Positions 1-11,424 of a stretch of DNA of 64,000 bases are shown here, piece by piece. The notes under the pieces were generated by a model, which ran no database searches, was not told the DNA's origin, and worked only from the letters and a program-made list of their open reading frames with translations. The stretch lies in the NCBI RefSeq assembly GCF_032452875.1, contig NC_083885.1, positions 65,579,625-65,643,624 on the forward strand, read 5' to 3'. This stretch comes from Bos javanicus. Its lineage: Eukaryota > Chordata > Mammalia > Artiodactyla > Bovidae. Every line of letters starts with the position of its first letter. The first letter of the stretch is position 1. A program made the translations under genes and the position numbers.

Positions 1-1500
1 CCAGCAGATGCAGTTACTTCTAGTATAATTACACTGGAGGAAAGAGGTTGTGAGGGAGCCATCTACCTGAATTAAAGCTCTTATATCAGAAAATCTTCAG
101 TAGGGGCATTCCCCTAAAGTTCCAGGTATGTGAGAATCTCTTAGGAGTTGTGTTATAGTTTCTTACCTCCCAGGACCCTCACCAGCTTTATGTCACTGCC
201 AGTTCTGTGGCAGAATTCATTTTCATCTCTATCACCTGGCAGGTCCACAGTGTACAAAAATTACCTCCCAACATGCTTAGGTAAGCTGACCTCTGTCCCA
301 TCCCCTTAGGGGATGGAAATAATGAGTAGTCTTAGCTCTTATGGCATCCTCTTTCCCTTCTCATTTCCACAGTAGGGTGTGAACCTCATTCAGTTGGGGC
401 CCAGTGGACCCAGTCTGAATTCTTTTGGTGACTTGACAGAAAGGCCTGCACTTTCAGGGACATGTTAGTTTCTAGTGACACTTCAATTGGATTTTCTCAA
501 CCTCCAAGTGTGGAGGAACTGGAGGAACCAAGCTGGGAATTGCATGCCTCATGTTACTTTGCACTTTGCAATAATAAAGGTATTAATATTAAGCCCCTTT
601 TGGTCTGGGGGTTCTATTCACTGTGTGAGGTGATCTGAAGACAGCTAGGCTCTACCAGCATTGAGGGTGGCACAGATTTCATGGGGGTCAGGTACACTGT
701 TTGCTTCACATGTCAGTATGAATGAAAAATAGAGCTCTCTTTCTAGTTTCGGCACAATGTAAATACATTATTACCCAAAGTCTCCTAGGAAAGACTGCAG
801 AGCTTTGGGATCCTGATTTGTGGACTGTGTATTAGGGGTTTTTTTTGTTGTTGTTTTGTTTTTGTGGGCTCAGAAAACACCCTGGGAAGCCAGGAAGTTG
901 TGACAACCTCTAGTACTTCTGGGAACATGAATTGTTATTCATAGTGAATATCACATAATGCTTAGCAGTTAACCTATGAAAGAACCACATCCCTGATCCC
1001 CAGAGTTCACTAGATAGTGCCACTGTAAGACTACAGGGCTGGGGGGAACCCTCTTGGTAAAGTACCCTGGAGCAGAGGACACTGCAGTGAAGTAGGTGGA
1101 GTGTGCCCTTTCTCCAGTTATATCAACAGATGCGCCAGTGACTGTGCAGTATCAGTATGCACAGATGCCCAGAAATTGCCAGCCTCCAGGCATGTGTGTC
1201 TTTTGTGGCTGAGGTCATTGTCAAAGAAAATAAGCTATTGGTTTTCTGGATTCCTATAGCCTCTCTGGGGTGTTCAGCCAAAGCCCCTTGCCACAGGCAG
1301 AGAAACAAACAGAGAAAGGAGAACCCTTAGTCCACAGTGTGGCTCTGTGACTAGCCAGCCTTCCTGTTAACTCAGGTGAGAAGGAATCTATTACTCATCA
1401 GTATTTGCTACCACTAAGGCAAGGCTGCCCCTCCAAGGTCATCAGGAAAGAGAGGCAATATAGGATTGCCAAGCCGGATTTTCTGGAGAGTGGGATATTT
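1..1500 (+). other. 3' UTR and 3' flank of an upstream KRAB zinc-finger gene (unit A)
   Basis: No open finger array is visible, but the sequence from base 1 lines up block by block with the sequence after the finger exons at 33.56 kb and 57.26 kb: an ACACTGGAGGA stretch, then CTACCTGAATT..CTCTTATATCA, a GTCACTGCCAGTTCTGT block near 195-215, and a GAGGCAAGGCTG-like block near 1415. The window therefore opens just after the stop codon of a paralogous zinc-finger gene transcribed rightward. AATAAA at about 572-577 is a candidate poly(A) signal. The coding part lies outside the window. Paralogy is seen directly; the existence of the gene is inferred. Confidence 0.65.
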
Positions 1501-2760
1501 ATATTTTGCCTTTGAACCATTTTATAAATTTTTATTCTAGTTATCATGCAATATTCTGTGTCTGTTTGAAGTATGCAATTTAAAGTTTACATGTAAACCA
1601 AGAAAACCTCATCATAATCACAATAATGTAAGTTATGGCCATCATTGATTTACCTTCCAATAGATTGTTTTGTGTGTTCTAGAATTAGATATGATTTTAT
1701 TCTTAAAGTGTTTACTTTTTTCTGATTTTATTCATGGTTCATAATTATTTTGAGATTCTTCAATTATTTATATAAAAATAGTTCATTCTTTTTATTGCTG
1801 AACTAAGTATCTTTTCTATGCTTATTCCATTTGTTTATTCATTCGTCTGGTTAAGGGAATTTGGGTTACTCCCAGTTTTGACTCTTCTAAGTAAAGCTGA
1901 TAGAACAGTTTTGTGTAATTCTTTATGTATGTATTTTCACTTGGCTTGTGTTAATAACCCAGAGTGTAATACCTGAGTCAGAATAGGTGAATGTTTAACT
2001 TACAAAACAGCTAAATGGTGACCTTAAGTCATTGTTTGCTTTTATATACCCACCAGGTTTATGTAAAATGCCTCCACATTTTTGCCAGTACTTGATACGG
2101 TCAGTCTTTTGAATTTACCCTTTTAGTAAGGAAACACTAATTTTAGTTACATCTCCATAAGGATTCATGGTGTTGAACATTTTTTTTAATGTGTTTATTT
2201 GCCATCTGTATATCTTCTTGGTGAAATATCTGTTTATATCTATACTTGTTTTACTTTTTTTCCCCCTCATTTTACTTTTTCATGTTGTGATTATTTACCT
2301 TTTTATTAATAAATAATCAGCTCATTTTTGTTCCTTAATTTTTATGCATTCTGTACAATGTAATTACCACATACACCATATACTTTTATAAGTTTAATCT
2401 GCATTGTTTATATATTCTTAAGCCTAGGCTTTCAAAAACATAATTAAGTCTTGGTTTGTAGTGTTTGCCAATTTCCTTTATATAAATACTCTCACTTTAG
2501 CCAATATCAAACTGCCAACATGGTTTCACTGAACATGGAGTTGGGAAGAGTTGCTAGAAGTCCATGATTCTAACTCCAGGGACTACAATAATCTGTAGGA
2601 CTCAGATAATAGTAAAACATAGTAAAATTATTAGGAAGTGACAAGTTTTGAATATTTGTTTCATAAAAGTATAATTGACTGAACATACACACTGCATGTG
2701 TTTAAGGTGTACATTTTGATGTTTTGATACACACTTAAAACACCCCTGAAACCAAAATTT
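1500..2760 (-). mobile_element. Old L1-derived sequence within the unit A flank
   Basis: AT-rich sequence resembling the reverse complement of the L1 3' region (a TTATTCATTCGTCTGG..GGGTTACTCCCAG stretch at about 1830-1880). The same block recurs in the flanks of unit B (38.5-39.4 kb) and unit D (59.3-59.76 kb), so the L1 predates the duplications. No gene seen. Confidence 0.5.
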
Positions 2761-2979
2761 TCATTGGAAACAAAAGACCATCTATTGATATATTAATGAC
2801 ACTTATTCAGTTAATATTAGTGACACTCAGTTAAATTATTCAGTTCACTATCTCAATTATTCAAGAAGAAAAAAGCAGAGCATGCAAGATACTTCAAGTA
2901 CAGGCAATTGTTGAGGAAAAAACAAAAAACCAAACTTTGAAAACGTTTTTCACATAAGAGGTCAGAAAGAATGCTTATT

Positions 2980-3092
2980 GGGAATTCCCTAGCAGTCTAG
3001 TGGTTAGAGCTCCACACCTCCATTGAAGGGGACAGGTTCCATCTTTGGTTGGGGAATTAAGATCCTGAATGCTGTGCAATGCAGGCAAAATA
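2980..3092 (+). mobile_element. CHR-type SINE (tRNA-Glu-derived)
   Basis: Degenerate CHR head: GGAATTCCCTAGCAGTCTAG, then a GGTTGGGGAATTAAGATCC core, ending in an A-rich tail. Confidence 0.75.
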
Positions 3093-3621
3093 GAAAAATG
3101 CATATTAAAAGTTGAGAAGCAAAACAAAAAGGAAGTTGAGATGTAATTTCTAGCATTTTATTTTGGAGTCAAAACCAAACTGTTTTCAGTAAGAACCCTT
3201 TGATAGTTTGTGTCTGTGTTCTTGCTGAGGGAAAAGCCGTGAATATTCCACCATAATTCAGAATAATTGAGGTTCTATAAGTGGTTGGGGGATTTCAGTA
3301 CATTTAAAAGCAATCAGAGGGAGCGTAGTTACAATTTAAAGTGTTTTTAGCTCTAGACATTCTCAATACTACCACCCGCTTAACAGAGGAGCAAATTCTA
3401 GGCACTAATTTCTGAAGTTATCCAATGCATATAGACTAGGAGTTATCGAAGACTGTATCTCTCTCTTTCTCACATCAATTGTCTATATTTGGTAAATACT
3501 GTAATCACAAATATAATTAATGTTGATGTTTTGGGAAGAAAATAGTTGCCTATTTCAGGGCTGGGTCTTGAAGGGCATGTTTCACAAGCTACAATCATGC
3601 AGCTGTATGCAGGCATCTGTG
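3093..3621. other. Unassigned intergenic DNA
   Basis: AT-rich sequence between two SINEs. I see no coding pattern, RNA gene or recognisable repeat. Confidence 0.5.
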
Positions 3622-3836
3622 TGTGCTAAGTCACTTCAGTCATGTCCCGCTCTTTGCGGCCCTGTGGGCTGTAGCCCACCAGGTTCCTATGTCCATGGAA
3701 TTCTCCATGCAAGAATGTTGGAGGTGGCAGGTGCTTTTCTGCATGGAATCTTCCCAATCCAGGGATTGACCCTGCAACTCTTCTGTGTCCTGCATTGGCG
3801 GGCAAGTTCTTTACCACGAGTGCCACCTTCTGGCAC
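3622..3836 (-). mobile_element. Bov-tA SINE, minus
   Basis: Reverse-complement Bov-tA: GTGCTAAGTCACTTCAGTCA, then the CCACCAGGTTCC core and the tRNA-like head at the right end (TTCTTTACCACGAGTGCCACC). Open frames across it are SINE-derived. Confidence 0.85.
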
Positions 3837-4352
3837 GGGCTAAAATAGCACTATGGAAATCAGCCAGCCAGGAGGTCAGATCCAGAGAGTGAAAACAGGT
3901 GCTGCTGTAAGTGAGCCAAATGTCACTGAAAGGATTCACAACAGGAATTAATTCATTTCATACTTATACAGATGGGAAGGAAAATATTTGTGTCAGATTT
4001 ATCCTCATAAGTGTTACATGATCTTTTCCAAATAACTTTAAGCACAAAATAGCAAAAGGAGTTAGTAGGCAAAAGTCACACAGTTTGGTCAATTACATGA
4101 GAAAAGACCAGAAATCATGTGGAAGACAAAACAAAAAATAATCTTTTATATAAAAATGAGGTTCATTAGCATAAAGTGAGAAGTAACCAATTTTGTTTAC
4201 ATCTGAGACACCACCGTAGATGTTAAGTATCCTGGGAGGGAAAGCATCTTATGGTGGATTACAATACATTGATCCCGTCCATTGAGGCCCCTATACCTCA
4301 TGTAACTCAAATGAACGTGCCATTCAGTCTTTGTAGGTCAATACTGTTATAT
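3837..4352. other. Unassigned intergenic DNA
   Basis: AT-rich sequence with no gene, RNA or clear repeat that I can recognise. Confidence 0.5.
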
Positions 4353-4533
4353 GTGTTGTTTAGTCACTCAGGTCCGACTCTTTGGCAACCCCATAAATGT
4401 AGCTAGCCAGGCTCCTCTGTCCATGGGATTTCCCGGGCAAAAATACTGGAGTGGGTTGCTATTTCCTTTTCCAGAGGATCTTCCCGGCCCAGGGATCAAA
4501 TCTGTGTCTCCTGCTTTGCAGGAGGGTTCTATA
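4353..4533 (-). mobile_element. Bov-tA SINE, minus
   Basis: GTTGTTTAGTCACTCAGGTC followed by the GCCAGGCTCCTCTGTCCATG core, truncated near the tRNA head. Confidence 0.85.
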
Positions 4534-4833
4534 TGAATTGTAGCACATGAAAATAGTGTCAGTATTATTGTTTAAGGAAATATGAGTGAAAACCACAGTC
4601 AGGCCCCTCTGCACACTCATTTTCATGGGTAGCATTAAAAGACTGACAATAGCCAGGTGTTGAAGATACAAAGAAAAGCAGAACTCTCATACATTGCTGG
4701 TAGGAATGCAAAGTAGTAAAAATCTTGAAACACTGGCAGTTGATAAAGTTAATCATCCACTTATTCCTCACTGTAATTACAAGAGAAATAGAAACGCTGT
4801 GTCCACAGAAATACTTGTATGAATTCGCACATT

Positions 4834-4960
4834 TGGGCTTCCTAGTGGCCCAGCGATAAAGAATTCGTCTGCCTGGAGAATCCCATGGGCAGAGGAGCCT
4901 GGCAGGCTACAGTCCACGGGGTCCCCAAAGAGGCAAACCTAAGTTAGTGACTAAACAGCA
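4834..4960 (+). mobile_element. Bov-tA SINE with internal deletion
   Basis: The tRNA-like head (GGGCTTCCTAGTGGCCCAGC) runs directly into the 3' half (GGAGAATCCCATGGGCAGAG); the middle of the element is missing. Confidence 0.8.
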
Positions 4961-5149
4961 ATTCTCGCATTTCCAGGAACTTTATTCTTCAAAACCTACA
5001 CTAGGTAGCAAAAAGAAATGTCCATCTACAGATGGATGGTTAAGAAAGTGTTGTATTCACCAGTGGGATACTCCCCATCAATACGAAGAAATGAACTACT
5101 GACACAAGGGGGAAACATCAGTCTCAAAGCGTTACAGTGAGTATGGGTG

Positions 5150-5760
5150 TGTGCGTCGTGTGGATCCACAACTGCCGGAGACTAAAAGCCTACTGAGAGT
5201 GGATGCTCACATCTGACACGAAAATGGAGGCCTGGGATCTGGCCCTCAGCTGCCCAGTTCTGAGGGGCCACCCTGGGTGATAGAACTGAAGATTTCCTCC
5301 TCACCTGGAGACAGGCTGGGATGTAGGACCTGAGACCCTTTGCTGCAGTGCTTGTACCTGGACAAACGTCTCCTTGAACGGCAGATACAAAGACGCTTTA
5401 AGAGACTAAAAATAACTCCATGCATGGGCAGTTGGGGCAAATTATAAACAATAAAATATGAAACGCCCAAAGCCAACGGCCACCTTTGAGGTGCCTGCCT
5501 GCCGGGAGCAAAAGCAAAATTACAAAAAGTACCACACATGATCCCTGCACACAGTACCTCCACAGAGGGGCAGGCAGACCTCTGATCTGCCCCTGCCCTC
5601 GCCGCGTTTAACGGACCTGCTCGCCCCTCCTCCAGAAGCCAGCAAGGACGCCTGCTCTTTGCGCTTGCTCTGTTGTTCTGTGGCACGAGTTCCAATAAAG
5701 CCTTGCCTGAATTTCTCATCTGGGTTTTTATTGATTTCTATTGGTTAGGAAAATCCAACA
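5150..5760 (+). mobile_element. Retroviral LTR-like block (probable solo LTR, class I type)
   Basis: U3-R-U5-like organisation: an AT-rich core promoter segment near 5445-5460 (ATAAACAATAAAATATG), a GC-rich stretch with CTGCTCTTTGCGC, and AATAAA at about 5693 followed by GCCTTGCCTGAATTTCTC. No gag, pol or env follows, so a solo LTR is most likely. Ends are approximate and no target duplication was resolved. The minus-strand open frame here is not a gene candidate. Confidence 0.5.
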
Positions 5761-5830
5761 AGCTGAGTTGGTAACAATCTCTGAGCTAGACTAAATGGCT
5801 CCAGACTAAGGGCCACTGGGAGACGGAAGA

Positions 5831-6009
5831 AGGCTTCGCAGGTGGCTCAATGGTAAAGAATCCGCCTGCCAATGCAGGAGATGCGGGTTCAATCCCTAAG
5901 TCAGAAAGATCCCTTGGAGGAGGAAATGGCAACCTGGGAAATCCCAAGGACAGAGGAGCCTGGCAGGCTGCAGTCCATGGGGTTGCAAAGAGTCAGACAC
6001 AACTGAGCA
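5831..6009 (+). mobile_element. Bov-tA SINE
   Basis: Full head (GGCTTCGCAGGTGGCTCAAT) through to CAGACACAACTGAGC. An inner segment of the standard unit is shortened. Confidence 0.85.
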
Positions 6010-6093
6010 TTCACACATTGGGAGATGCGAAAAACACTGCCACATCCTCAAGTTCAATGAGCTGCACCATTTGCTGATGAGGAGTCTTGCCTT

Positions 6094-6160
6094 TTGTGTG
6101 TGTGTGTGTGAAAGAGAGAGAGATTTTAATGTATGTGTGTGTGTGAAAGAGAGAGAGATT
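6094..6160. repeat. Compound (TG)n/(AG)n microsatellite, duplicated
   Basis: A TG run followed by AAAGAGAGAGAGATTT occurs twice in tandem, separated by TAATGTA. Confidence 0.9.
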
Positions 6161-6243
6161 TGAGTTCCCTGACCAGGAATTGAACCCATTCCCTCAGCAG
6201 TGAGAGCTCAGAGTCCCAACCACTGGTCCTCCAGAGACTTCCC
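6161..6243 (-). mobile_element. CHR-type SINE fragment, minus
   Basis: GAGTTCCCTGACCAGGAATT..AACCACTGGTCCTCCAGAGA is the reverse complement of the CHR tRNA-like head. Confidence 0.7.
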
Positions 6244-6591
6244 AGGACTCTTGCTTTCTTGCTTTCTGGCCTTTTCCCCAGTCCTACCAGCCTTTGTACG
6301 GCCTCACATAACATCCTCATGGTACCCCCGGCCAGGTCATCTGTGCCTCGATCTTGTTCCCTGACTCTCCCACGGCTATCAGCCTGCCTCATCCCTGAAC
6401 TTCGGCCACCTCCTCCCAATGCTTCAGAGTCCAGCAACTTCAGGATCATGTCCACACCTGACTTAGACTGCCGAACCCTGCCCTCACCCACACAGTCCCA
6501 CGTCTCCTGCCTGATCAGCACGTATTTTCCGCTCTCTTGGGGAGGGATCCAGATCTTGGCGCGTCTACTTCCATTTTCTTTATGTATCCCA

Positions 6592-6780
6592 CAGCTAGTA
6601 TTTATTTACGTATCTATTTTCGTCTGCGCTGTGTCTTTGTTGCTGTGCACGGCCTTTCTCTAGTTGTGGAGAGCGGGGCTACTCCAGTTGCAGTGCGTGA
6701 GCTCATTGCAGTGGTTTCTCTTGCAGAGCACAGGCTCCAGGGTGAGCAGGCTTCAGTAGCTGCAGCAGTCTAGAGGGCTT
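6592..6780 (-). mobile_element. CHR-type SINE body, minus
   Basis: TGTCTTTGTTGCTGTGCACG, TTTCTCTAGTTGTGGAGAG and GCAGAGCACAGGCTCC are the reverse complement of the CHR body. The tRNA-like head is missing. Confidence 0.75.
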
Positions 6781-6916
6781 AGAGGGTGGGTTCAGTACCA
6801 CAACTAGTTAATAGTAATAAGTGTTAGCCACTGTTTTGGAGGCATAAAGCAGAGAAAATCCCTCCCCCCAGGTGGATCACAAACTTTGTTCTTTTATGCT
6901 TTCTATTTCAGTCTCC

Positions 6917-7183
6917 TGCTGCTGCTGCTGCTAAGTCGCTTCAGTTGTGTCCGACTCTATGCGACCCCATAGACGGCAGCCCACCAGGCTCCCCCGTCCC
7001 TGGGATTCTCCAGGCAAGAACACTGGAGTGGGTTGCCATTTTCTTCTCCAATGCATGAAAGTGAAAGTGAGGTCGCTCAGTCGTGTCTGACTTAGTGACC
7101 CCATGGACTGCAGCCCACCAGGCTCCCCCGCTCATGGGATTTTCCAGGCAAGAGCACTGGAGTGGGTGCCATCGCCTTCTCTG
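6917..7183 (-). mobile_element. Bov-A2 SINE, minus
   Basis: Two-unit Bov-A2: (CTG)n, then two CCACCAGGCTCCCC blocks separated by the linker AATGCATGAAAGTGAAAGTG. Confidence 0.9.
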
Positions 7184-7224
7184 TCGGACTCACTGATTCA
7201 TTCTTTAAATACCCCCATCCCATG

Positions 7225-7430
7225 CGGGCTTCCCAGGCGGTGCAGCAGTTAAGAACGCACCAGCCAACATAGGAGACACAGGAGATGTCGGTTTGATCCC
7301 TAGTTTAGGGAAGATCCCCTGGAGGACTAAATGGCAACCCGCTCCAATATTCTTGCCTGGGCAATCTCATGGACAGAGGAGCCTGGCAGGCTACAGTCCA
7401 AGGGGTTGTACACGACTGAGCGACAGGACA
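7225..7430 (+). mobile_element. Bov-tA SINE
   Basis: GGGCTTCCCAGGCGGTGCAG head through GAGCCTGGCAGGCTACAGTC, ending in a CA-rich tail. Confidence 0.85.
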
Positions 7431-8001
7431 CACACACACACCCATGCATCCTCCTTTGTATTCTATTCAGTCCTTTCTTTATCAATGTTGTCTATAACCA
7501 ACATTTTTCCTATTTTTAAAAAGCATATATTCTTGGTCTTGTGGCTTTTTCTCTCCTCAACTTCTGGCTTACTTTTTCCTCTTAATTTCATTTCTTTATA
7601 CTTTTCTTCCAGTTCTTCATTCCGTATAGCATATGTTACTTACTATGACTTCTGTGAGGCTGCCATTCTTCTTCCATGTCTAGTTATTTCCCCCTGGATG
7701 TATGAGTTGCTCTGTGTGTGTGTGTGGAGGAAAGACCAAGTTCAGGCCTTGGAGGACACATGTATGTGAAATGACTAGGCAGGGCAGGGAAGGGAGTCCA
7801 GCTTTCACCACAATAGGCCACCAGATTCATCTGTTTTAACCTTAACTTGGCCAGGGTAGAGGCGTCTTCTGAGCTGGCATCCTCAAAGTCTGTGGGATGA
7901 GAGGGCCTGGCCTGAAAAGCCAGGACAGTTCATCAGCCTGACCTCTCTTCAAAGTCAATACAGGAAGTCATGGAGTATCCCAACGCCATGTAACTGAAAC
8001 C

Positions 8002-8033
<32 letters not shown>

Positions 8034-8081
8034 GTGTATCTGTGAATTAGCAAAGGGTTTCATGACAGTGGGGAAGGGCAC
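7431..8081. other. Unassigned AT-rich DNA with a (GT)n tract
   Basis: No gene seen. A GT microsatellite occupies about 8002-8038. Confidence 0.5.
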
Positions 8082-8168
8082 AACATATGGAATGCTTCCC
8101 AAATGTGCATGTTATCCTTGCCCAGGGGCCATGCTGAAATGAGCTCATGTGCTGCTGAAATGAGCGTG
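8082..8168 (-). pseudogene. U6 snRNA pseudogene with internal deletion
   Basis: Read on the minus strand this matches U6 spliceosomal RNA at both ends. The plus-strand TATCCTTGCCCAGGGGCCAT (around 8112-8132) is the complement of the conserved U6 core, and ATGTGCTGCTGAAATGAGCG (8147-8166) the complement of the U6 5' end. Roughly the 30 bases between them in real U6 are replaced by about 11 unrelated bases. U6 copies of this sort are spread by LINE-mediated retrotransposition; the deletion makes it non-functional. Confidence 0.75.
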
Positions 8169-8194
8169 AAGCCACTTTTCTTTCCTTTTGAACA

Positions 8195-8388
8195 TTTTAA
8201 AACTACTTGGCTGTGTCGGGTCTCAGTTGCGGCACATAGGTCTTGAGCGCCCATCCTTCAGTGGTTGCAGCCTGTGGACTTAGTTGCTCCAGGGCATGTG
8301 GAAAGTTAATTCCCTGGTCAGGGATGGAGCCCGTGTCCCTTGCACTGGCATGTGGATTCTTAACCACTGGACCAGCAGGAAGTTCCCC
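8195..8388 (-). mobile_element. CHR-type SINE, minus
   Basis: GGTCTCAGTTGCGGCACATA, TTCCCTGGTCAGGGATGGAG and TTAACCACTGGACCAGCAGG identify a reverse CHR element. Confidence 0.8.
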
Positions 8389-8639
8389 AGAAATTGCTCT
8401 GCTCTAACTCCTCCTCCCTGCAGCTTAGGACTCTTATCCGGACAAGTCTGAGGTGACCTCAGTTCCCAACAGGACTCTGCTAGTTGCTGTCATCTGTGTT
8501 TCTCTCTGAAGTTTTGGGGTGTGATCAGCAGCCCTCCCAAGATGACCATCTCTTCCGCACCTGAAACTGTCTTGAGGTCCCCATTCCATAAACCAAGTCC
8601 ATGAGTCTGACTCTGCCTTTCCTGCAGCGGCCACCTAGG

Positions 8640-9135
8640 TCAGGCTATTAGGGGAAGCACACTGACTGAAACCGCCCACACTGGCCAGGCACCATAGTAA
8701 CCATTTCCATGAGTTATTTTATGACAGGAGATCCTGAAAAGGAACACGGAACTAATAAGCCACCACCAACCGGAAGAGTTGGGGAAAGGTCTAAAGGAGA
8801 CACCGTGTGTCCGTCCACTTCCCAGAATCCCTCTCGCTAGCATCCATCTTGGCTGAGCGATGCGTGCGCCACCAGGAAAGACTCTGAACTAGAATGATTG
8901 GCCGAAGACCACCGGAAACTAATCCCATCACCATAAAACCCGAGACTGCGAGGCACGCGGCAGAGCAGCTCTCCTGGGTTCCCTTACCCTACTGCTCTCC
9001 ACCCGGGTGGCCTTTCCCAATAAAATCTCTTGCTTTGTCAGCACACGTGTCTCCTCGGACAATTCATTTCCGAGTGTTAGACAACAGCCCAGTTTCGGGC
9101 CCTGGAAGGGGTCCGTCTTCCTGCAACAAGGCCAC
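8640..9135 (+). mobile_element. Retroviral LTR-like block (probable solo LTR, class I type)
   Basis: A CATAAAACCCGAGACTGCGA core promoter near 8932 and an AATAAAATCTCTTGC poly(A) signal near 9020 are followed by a U5-like stretch and a GC-rich leader-like sequence. No retroviral coding sequence follows. Boundaries are approximate. Confidence 0.55.
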
Positions 9136-9179
9136 ACTCTCTCACACCTGGAATATTCATTTCAAACTGACATATCATT

Positions 9180-9715
9180 AATGAGACCTGCCAAATGCCA
9201 GCTCTGTGTGAATCACTGGAGATAACAGAGCCGAACAAAACAGAAAAAAAATTTCTATCAATGGGGACTGACAGGCAATAAACAAGACAAGTAAGGAGAA
9301 TATAGTGTTTGATGGAGATCAGTGCTGTGGAGGAAAAGCTGAGAGGGTAAATAGAGACTGACTAGGGAGGGGGTGGGGACGCGCTGAGTTGTAGAAAACG
9401 GGTCCAGGTCAGTTCTTACTGAGAAGCAGATGTTTGAAAAAAGACCTGGAGAGATTCGAAGAGAACTCCAGGGTTCTTCCCCCAGAGACAGAGGGAAGGG
9501 GGATAAAATGCGGGTGAAGCCTCGGGGTTCTGGGAACAGCAGCATCAACGAGGGCGGTGCGGAGGAAGCAAAGGAGCACGAGGAGGAGCTGAGATGCCTA
9601 GGACCCCAGAGCTGGGTCAGCAGGGCCTCTGGGCCACGGTCAGCACACCGGTCTCTACACTGTGGTGTTGCCACACTCTCCTGCCTGGGGCGAGGCAAGC
9701 CCAGAAACAGCGTAT
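9180..9715 (+). repeat. Ancient mammalian interspersed repeat (family unnamed)
   Basis: The pattern CAATAAACAAGACAAGTAAG, then GATCAGTGCTGTGGAGGAAA, then GACCTGGAGAGATTC, is one I recognise from a mammal-wide old repeat, but I cannot name its family with certainty. The short open frames on both strands are not supported as genes. Confidence 0.45.
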
Positions 9716-9960
9716 AAATGCTAAGGGTGAGTTGACAGGTATTTTAGGTCCATTGAATCTGATCGTATAAACGAGCTTGCATTTTGTGTGGCTTTGTTTT
9801 TGTGTTAATTCCACATTGCTGATCATTCATTTTTATGGAATTGTATAGAACTGCGAGGCTCAGGGAAGTGGAGAAGTTCTTTACAAGAGGCAGTCTGAGC
9901 CACTGGGAGCTTCCACAGGCAAGGGACATGTCCAGACATAACAACAGCTCCGGACTTAAT

Positions 9961-10078
9961 CCCTGGCAGGCAGTCCAGAGGTTAAGATTCTGAGCAGGGG
10001 GGTCGGGACTGAGCCCTGCTTGGAGAACTAAGATCCTGCATGTCCCGTGGTGTGGAAAAACAAATAAAATTTTTAAAA
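9961..10078 (+). mobile_element. CHR-type SINE
   Basis: AATCCCTGGCAGGCAGTCCA head and GGAGAACTAAGATCCTGCAT core, with an A-rich tail. Confidence 0.75.
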
Positions 10079-10161
10079 ATGTTTTTTTTAAGTGTCCCTC
10101 TGATGACTGCTTCAGGAATAGAAAGACTCGTGGTGGTGGTGGGGGGGGAGCGGTGGTGGCA

Positions 10162-10268
10162 GTATTCCCTGGAGGTCCAAAGGTTGGGACTCCAGCTTTC
10201 CCTGCTATGACCCTGGGTTCAGTCCCTGGTTGGGGAACTAACATCCCACAAGCTGCGTAACGGCACCC
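10162..10268 (+). mobile_element. CHR-type SINE
   Basis: TATTCCCTGGAGGTCCAAAG head, then GTCCCTGGTTGGGGAACTAA. Confidence 0.75.
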
Positions 10269-10294
10269 CCACCCACCCCTTCTCCGACAACAAA

Positions 10295-10785
10295 AAAGAC
10301 TGGTGGGAGAAGTCAGTCAGGAGCTGACCTCATTAATCCGAGGGAGGGATAATGGGGCTGGAGGAGTAATGGATTCTGGATATAAGTTGAAAGAAGATAA
10401 TATTAGGACTACTCCAAAAATCCCTTCTCTCAGAAAGCTCTCCGTCTGCTTCCCTAACTCTCCTCTCATCTTCCAGGGGGTCACTCACTCCACTAGTCAG
10501 AAAAAAGTGCTGGGTTTTCCTGAAATCCCTTCCTCCGGCCTTCCCCCGGAGTGAGCACACAACACACCCCCACCAGATTTTCAGACCAGGCACCAGTCCC
10601 TATTTAAACCCCTTCCCTCTCCTCACTCCCCACAAGTCCATCAAACTTTCTTTACCTCAAATAAGCACTGCTTTTCCCTTCCCACTAAATGACCTTTGTT
10701 TCCAGTCCTGTGATTCTTTTGCTGGACTGGGAACCGTTCCTTTGGGATCCTAGGGGCACCGTCTGACTCGCCAGCACAGGAGGAG
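10295..10785 (+). mobile_element. Possible LTR fragment
   Basis: A pyrimidine-rich stretch leads into CTATTTAAACCCCTTCCC at about 10600 and a CAAATAAGC signal near 10660. This looks like an LTR core promoter and R region but is not diagnostic. Nothing else was identified here. Confidence 0.3.
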
Positions 10786-10789
10786 AGAC

Positions 10790-10907
10790 TTTTTCTTTGC
10801 CTGTTTTTGTTTTGGGGCAGCCTCACGGCTTGCTGTATCTTACTTCTTGTGGCCCTCACCAGTGCAAGTGCCAAGTCTTAACTACTGGACCCCCAGGGAA
10901 TTCCCAG
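10790..10907 (-). mobile_element. CHR-type SINE, minus
   Basis: CACGGCTTGC..TTAACTACTGGACCCCCAGG followed by GAATTCCC is the reverse CHR head. Confidence 0.7.
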
Positions 10908-11011
10908 AAGGAGGGAATATTAGCCTTATTCCCTGCTTCACTTGGAATCCACAAATTTTGGAAAATCAGAAGGTGTTAAGTTTGTATAAGACTCATTTGT
11001 GACAAAACTAT

Positions 11012-11217
11012 GGGACTTCCCAGGTGGCTCACTGGTAAAGAATCCACGTGCCAATGCACGAGACCAGGGTTCGATTCCTGGGTTGGGAAGATGCCCTGGA
11101 GAAGGAAATGGCAACCCACTCCAGTATTCTTGCCTGAGAAATCCCAAAGCAGAAGAGCATGGCGGGGTACAGTCCACGGGGTCACAAAAGAGTCAGACAC
11201 GACTTGGAGACTAAACA
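11012..11217 (+). mobile_element. Bov-tA SINE
   Basis: GGGACTTCCCAGGTGGCTCA head, full body, ending GACTTGGAGACTAAACAATA. Confidence 0.9.
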
Positions 11218-11424
11218 ATAATGATGACAGAACCTGACCAGAACACACCTGAGATTATACTTTCTATCCCCTCTTCAGTGCAAGTGTTGTTGCATTTCAC
11301 TGCAGAAATATGTGTTGGACTGTGGCCTATTGCCCCAGGCCAAGGGCTGGTATGTAATACTGTACTGGAAAGCTGAGAGATGCCGCTAATGAAGCTTCCA
11401 GTGAAGATCCCATCAACAGGCACA

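Noticed and set aside
5246..5719. 157-codon minus-strand open frame
   Set aside because: It lies across the LTR-like block with its AATAAA and has no recognisable domain.
9744..10244. 166-codon minus-strand open frame
   Set aside because: It runs through two CHR SINEs and low-complexity G runs; the coding look comes from the repeats.
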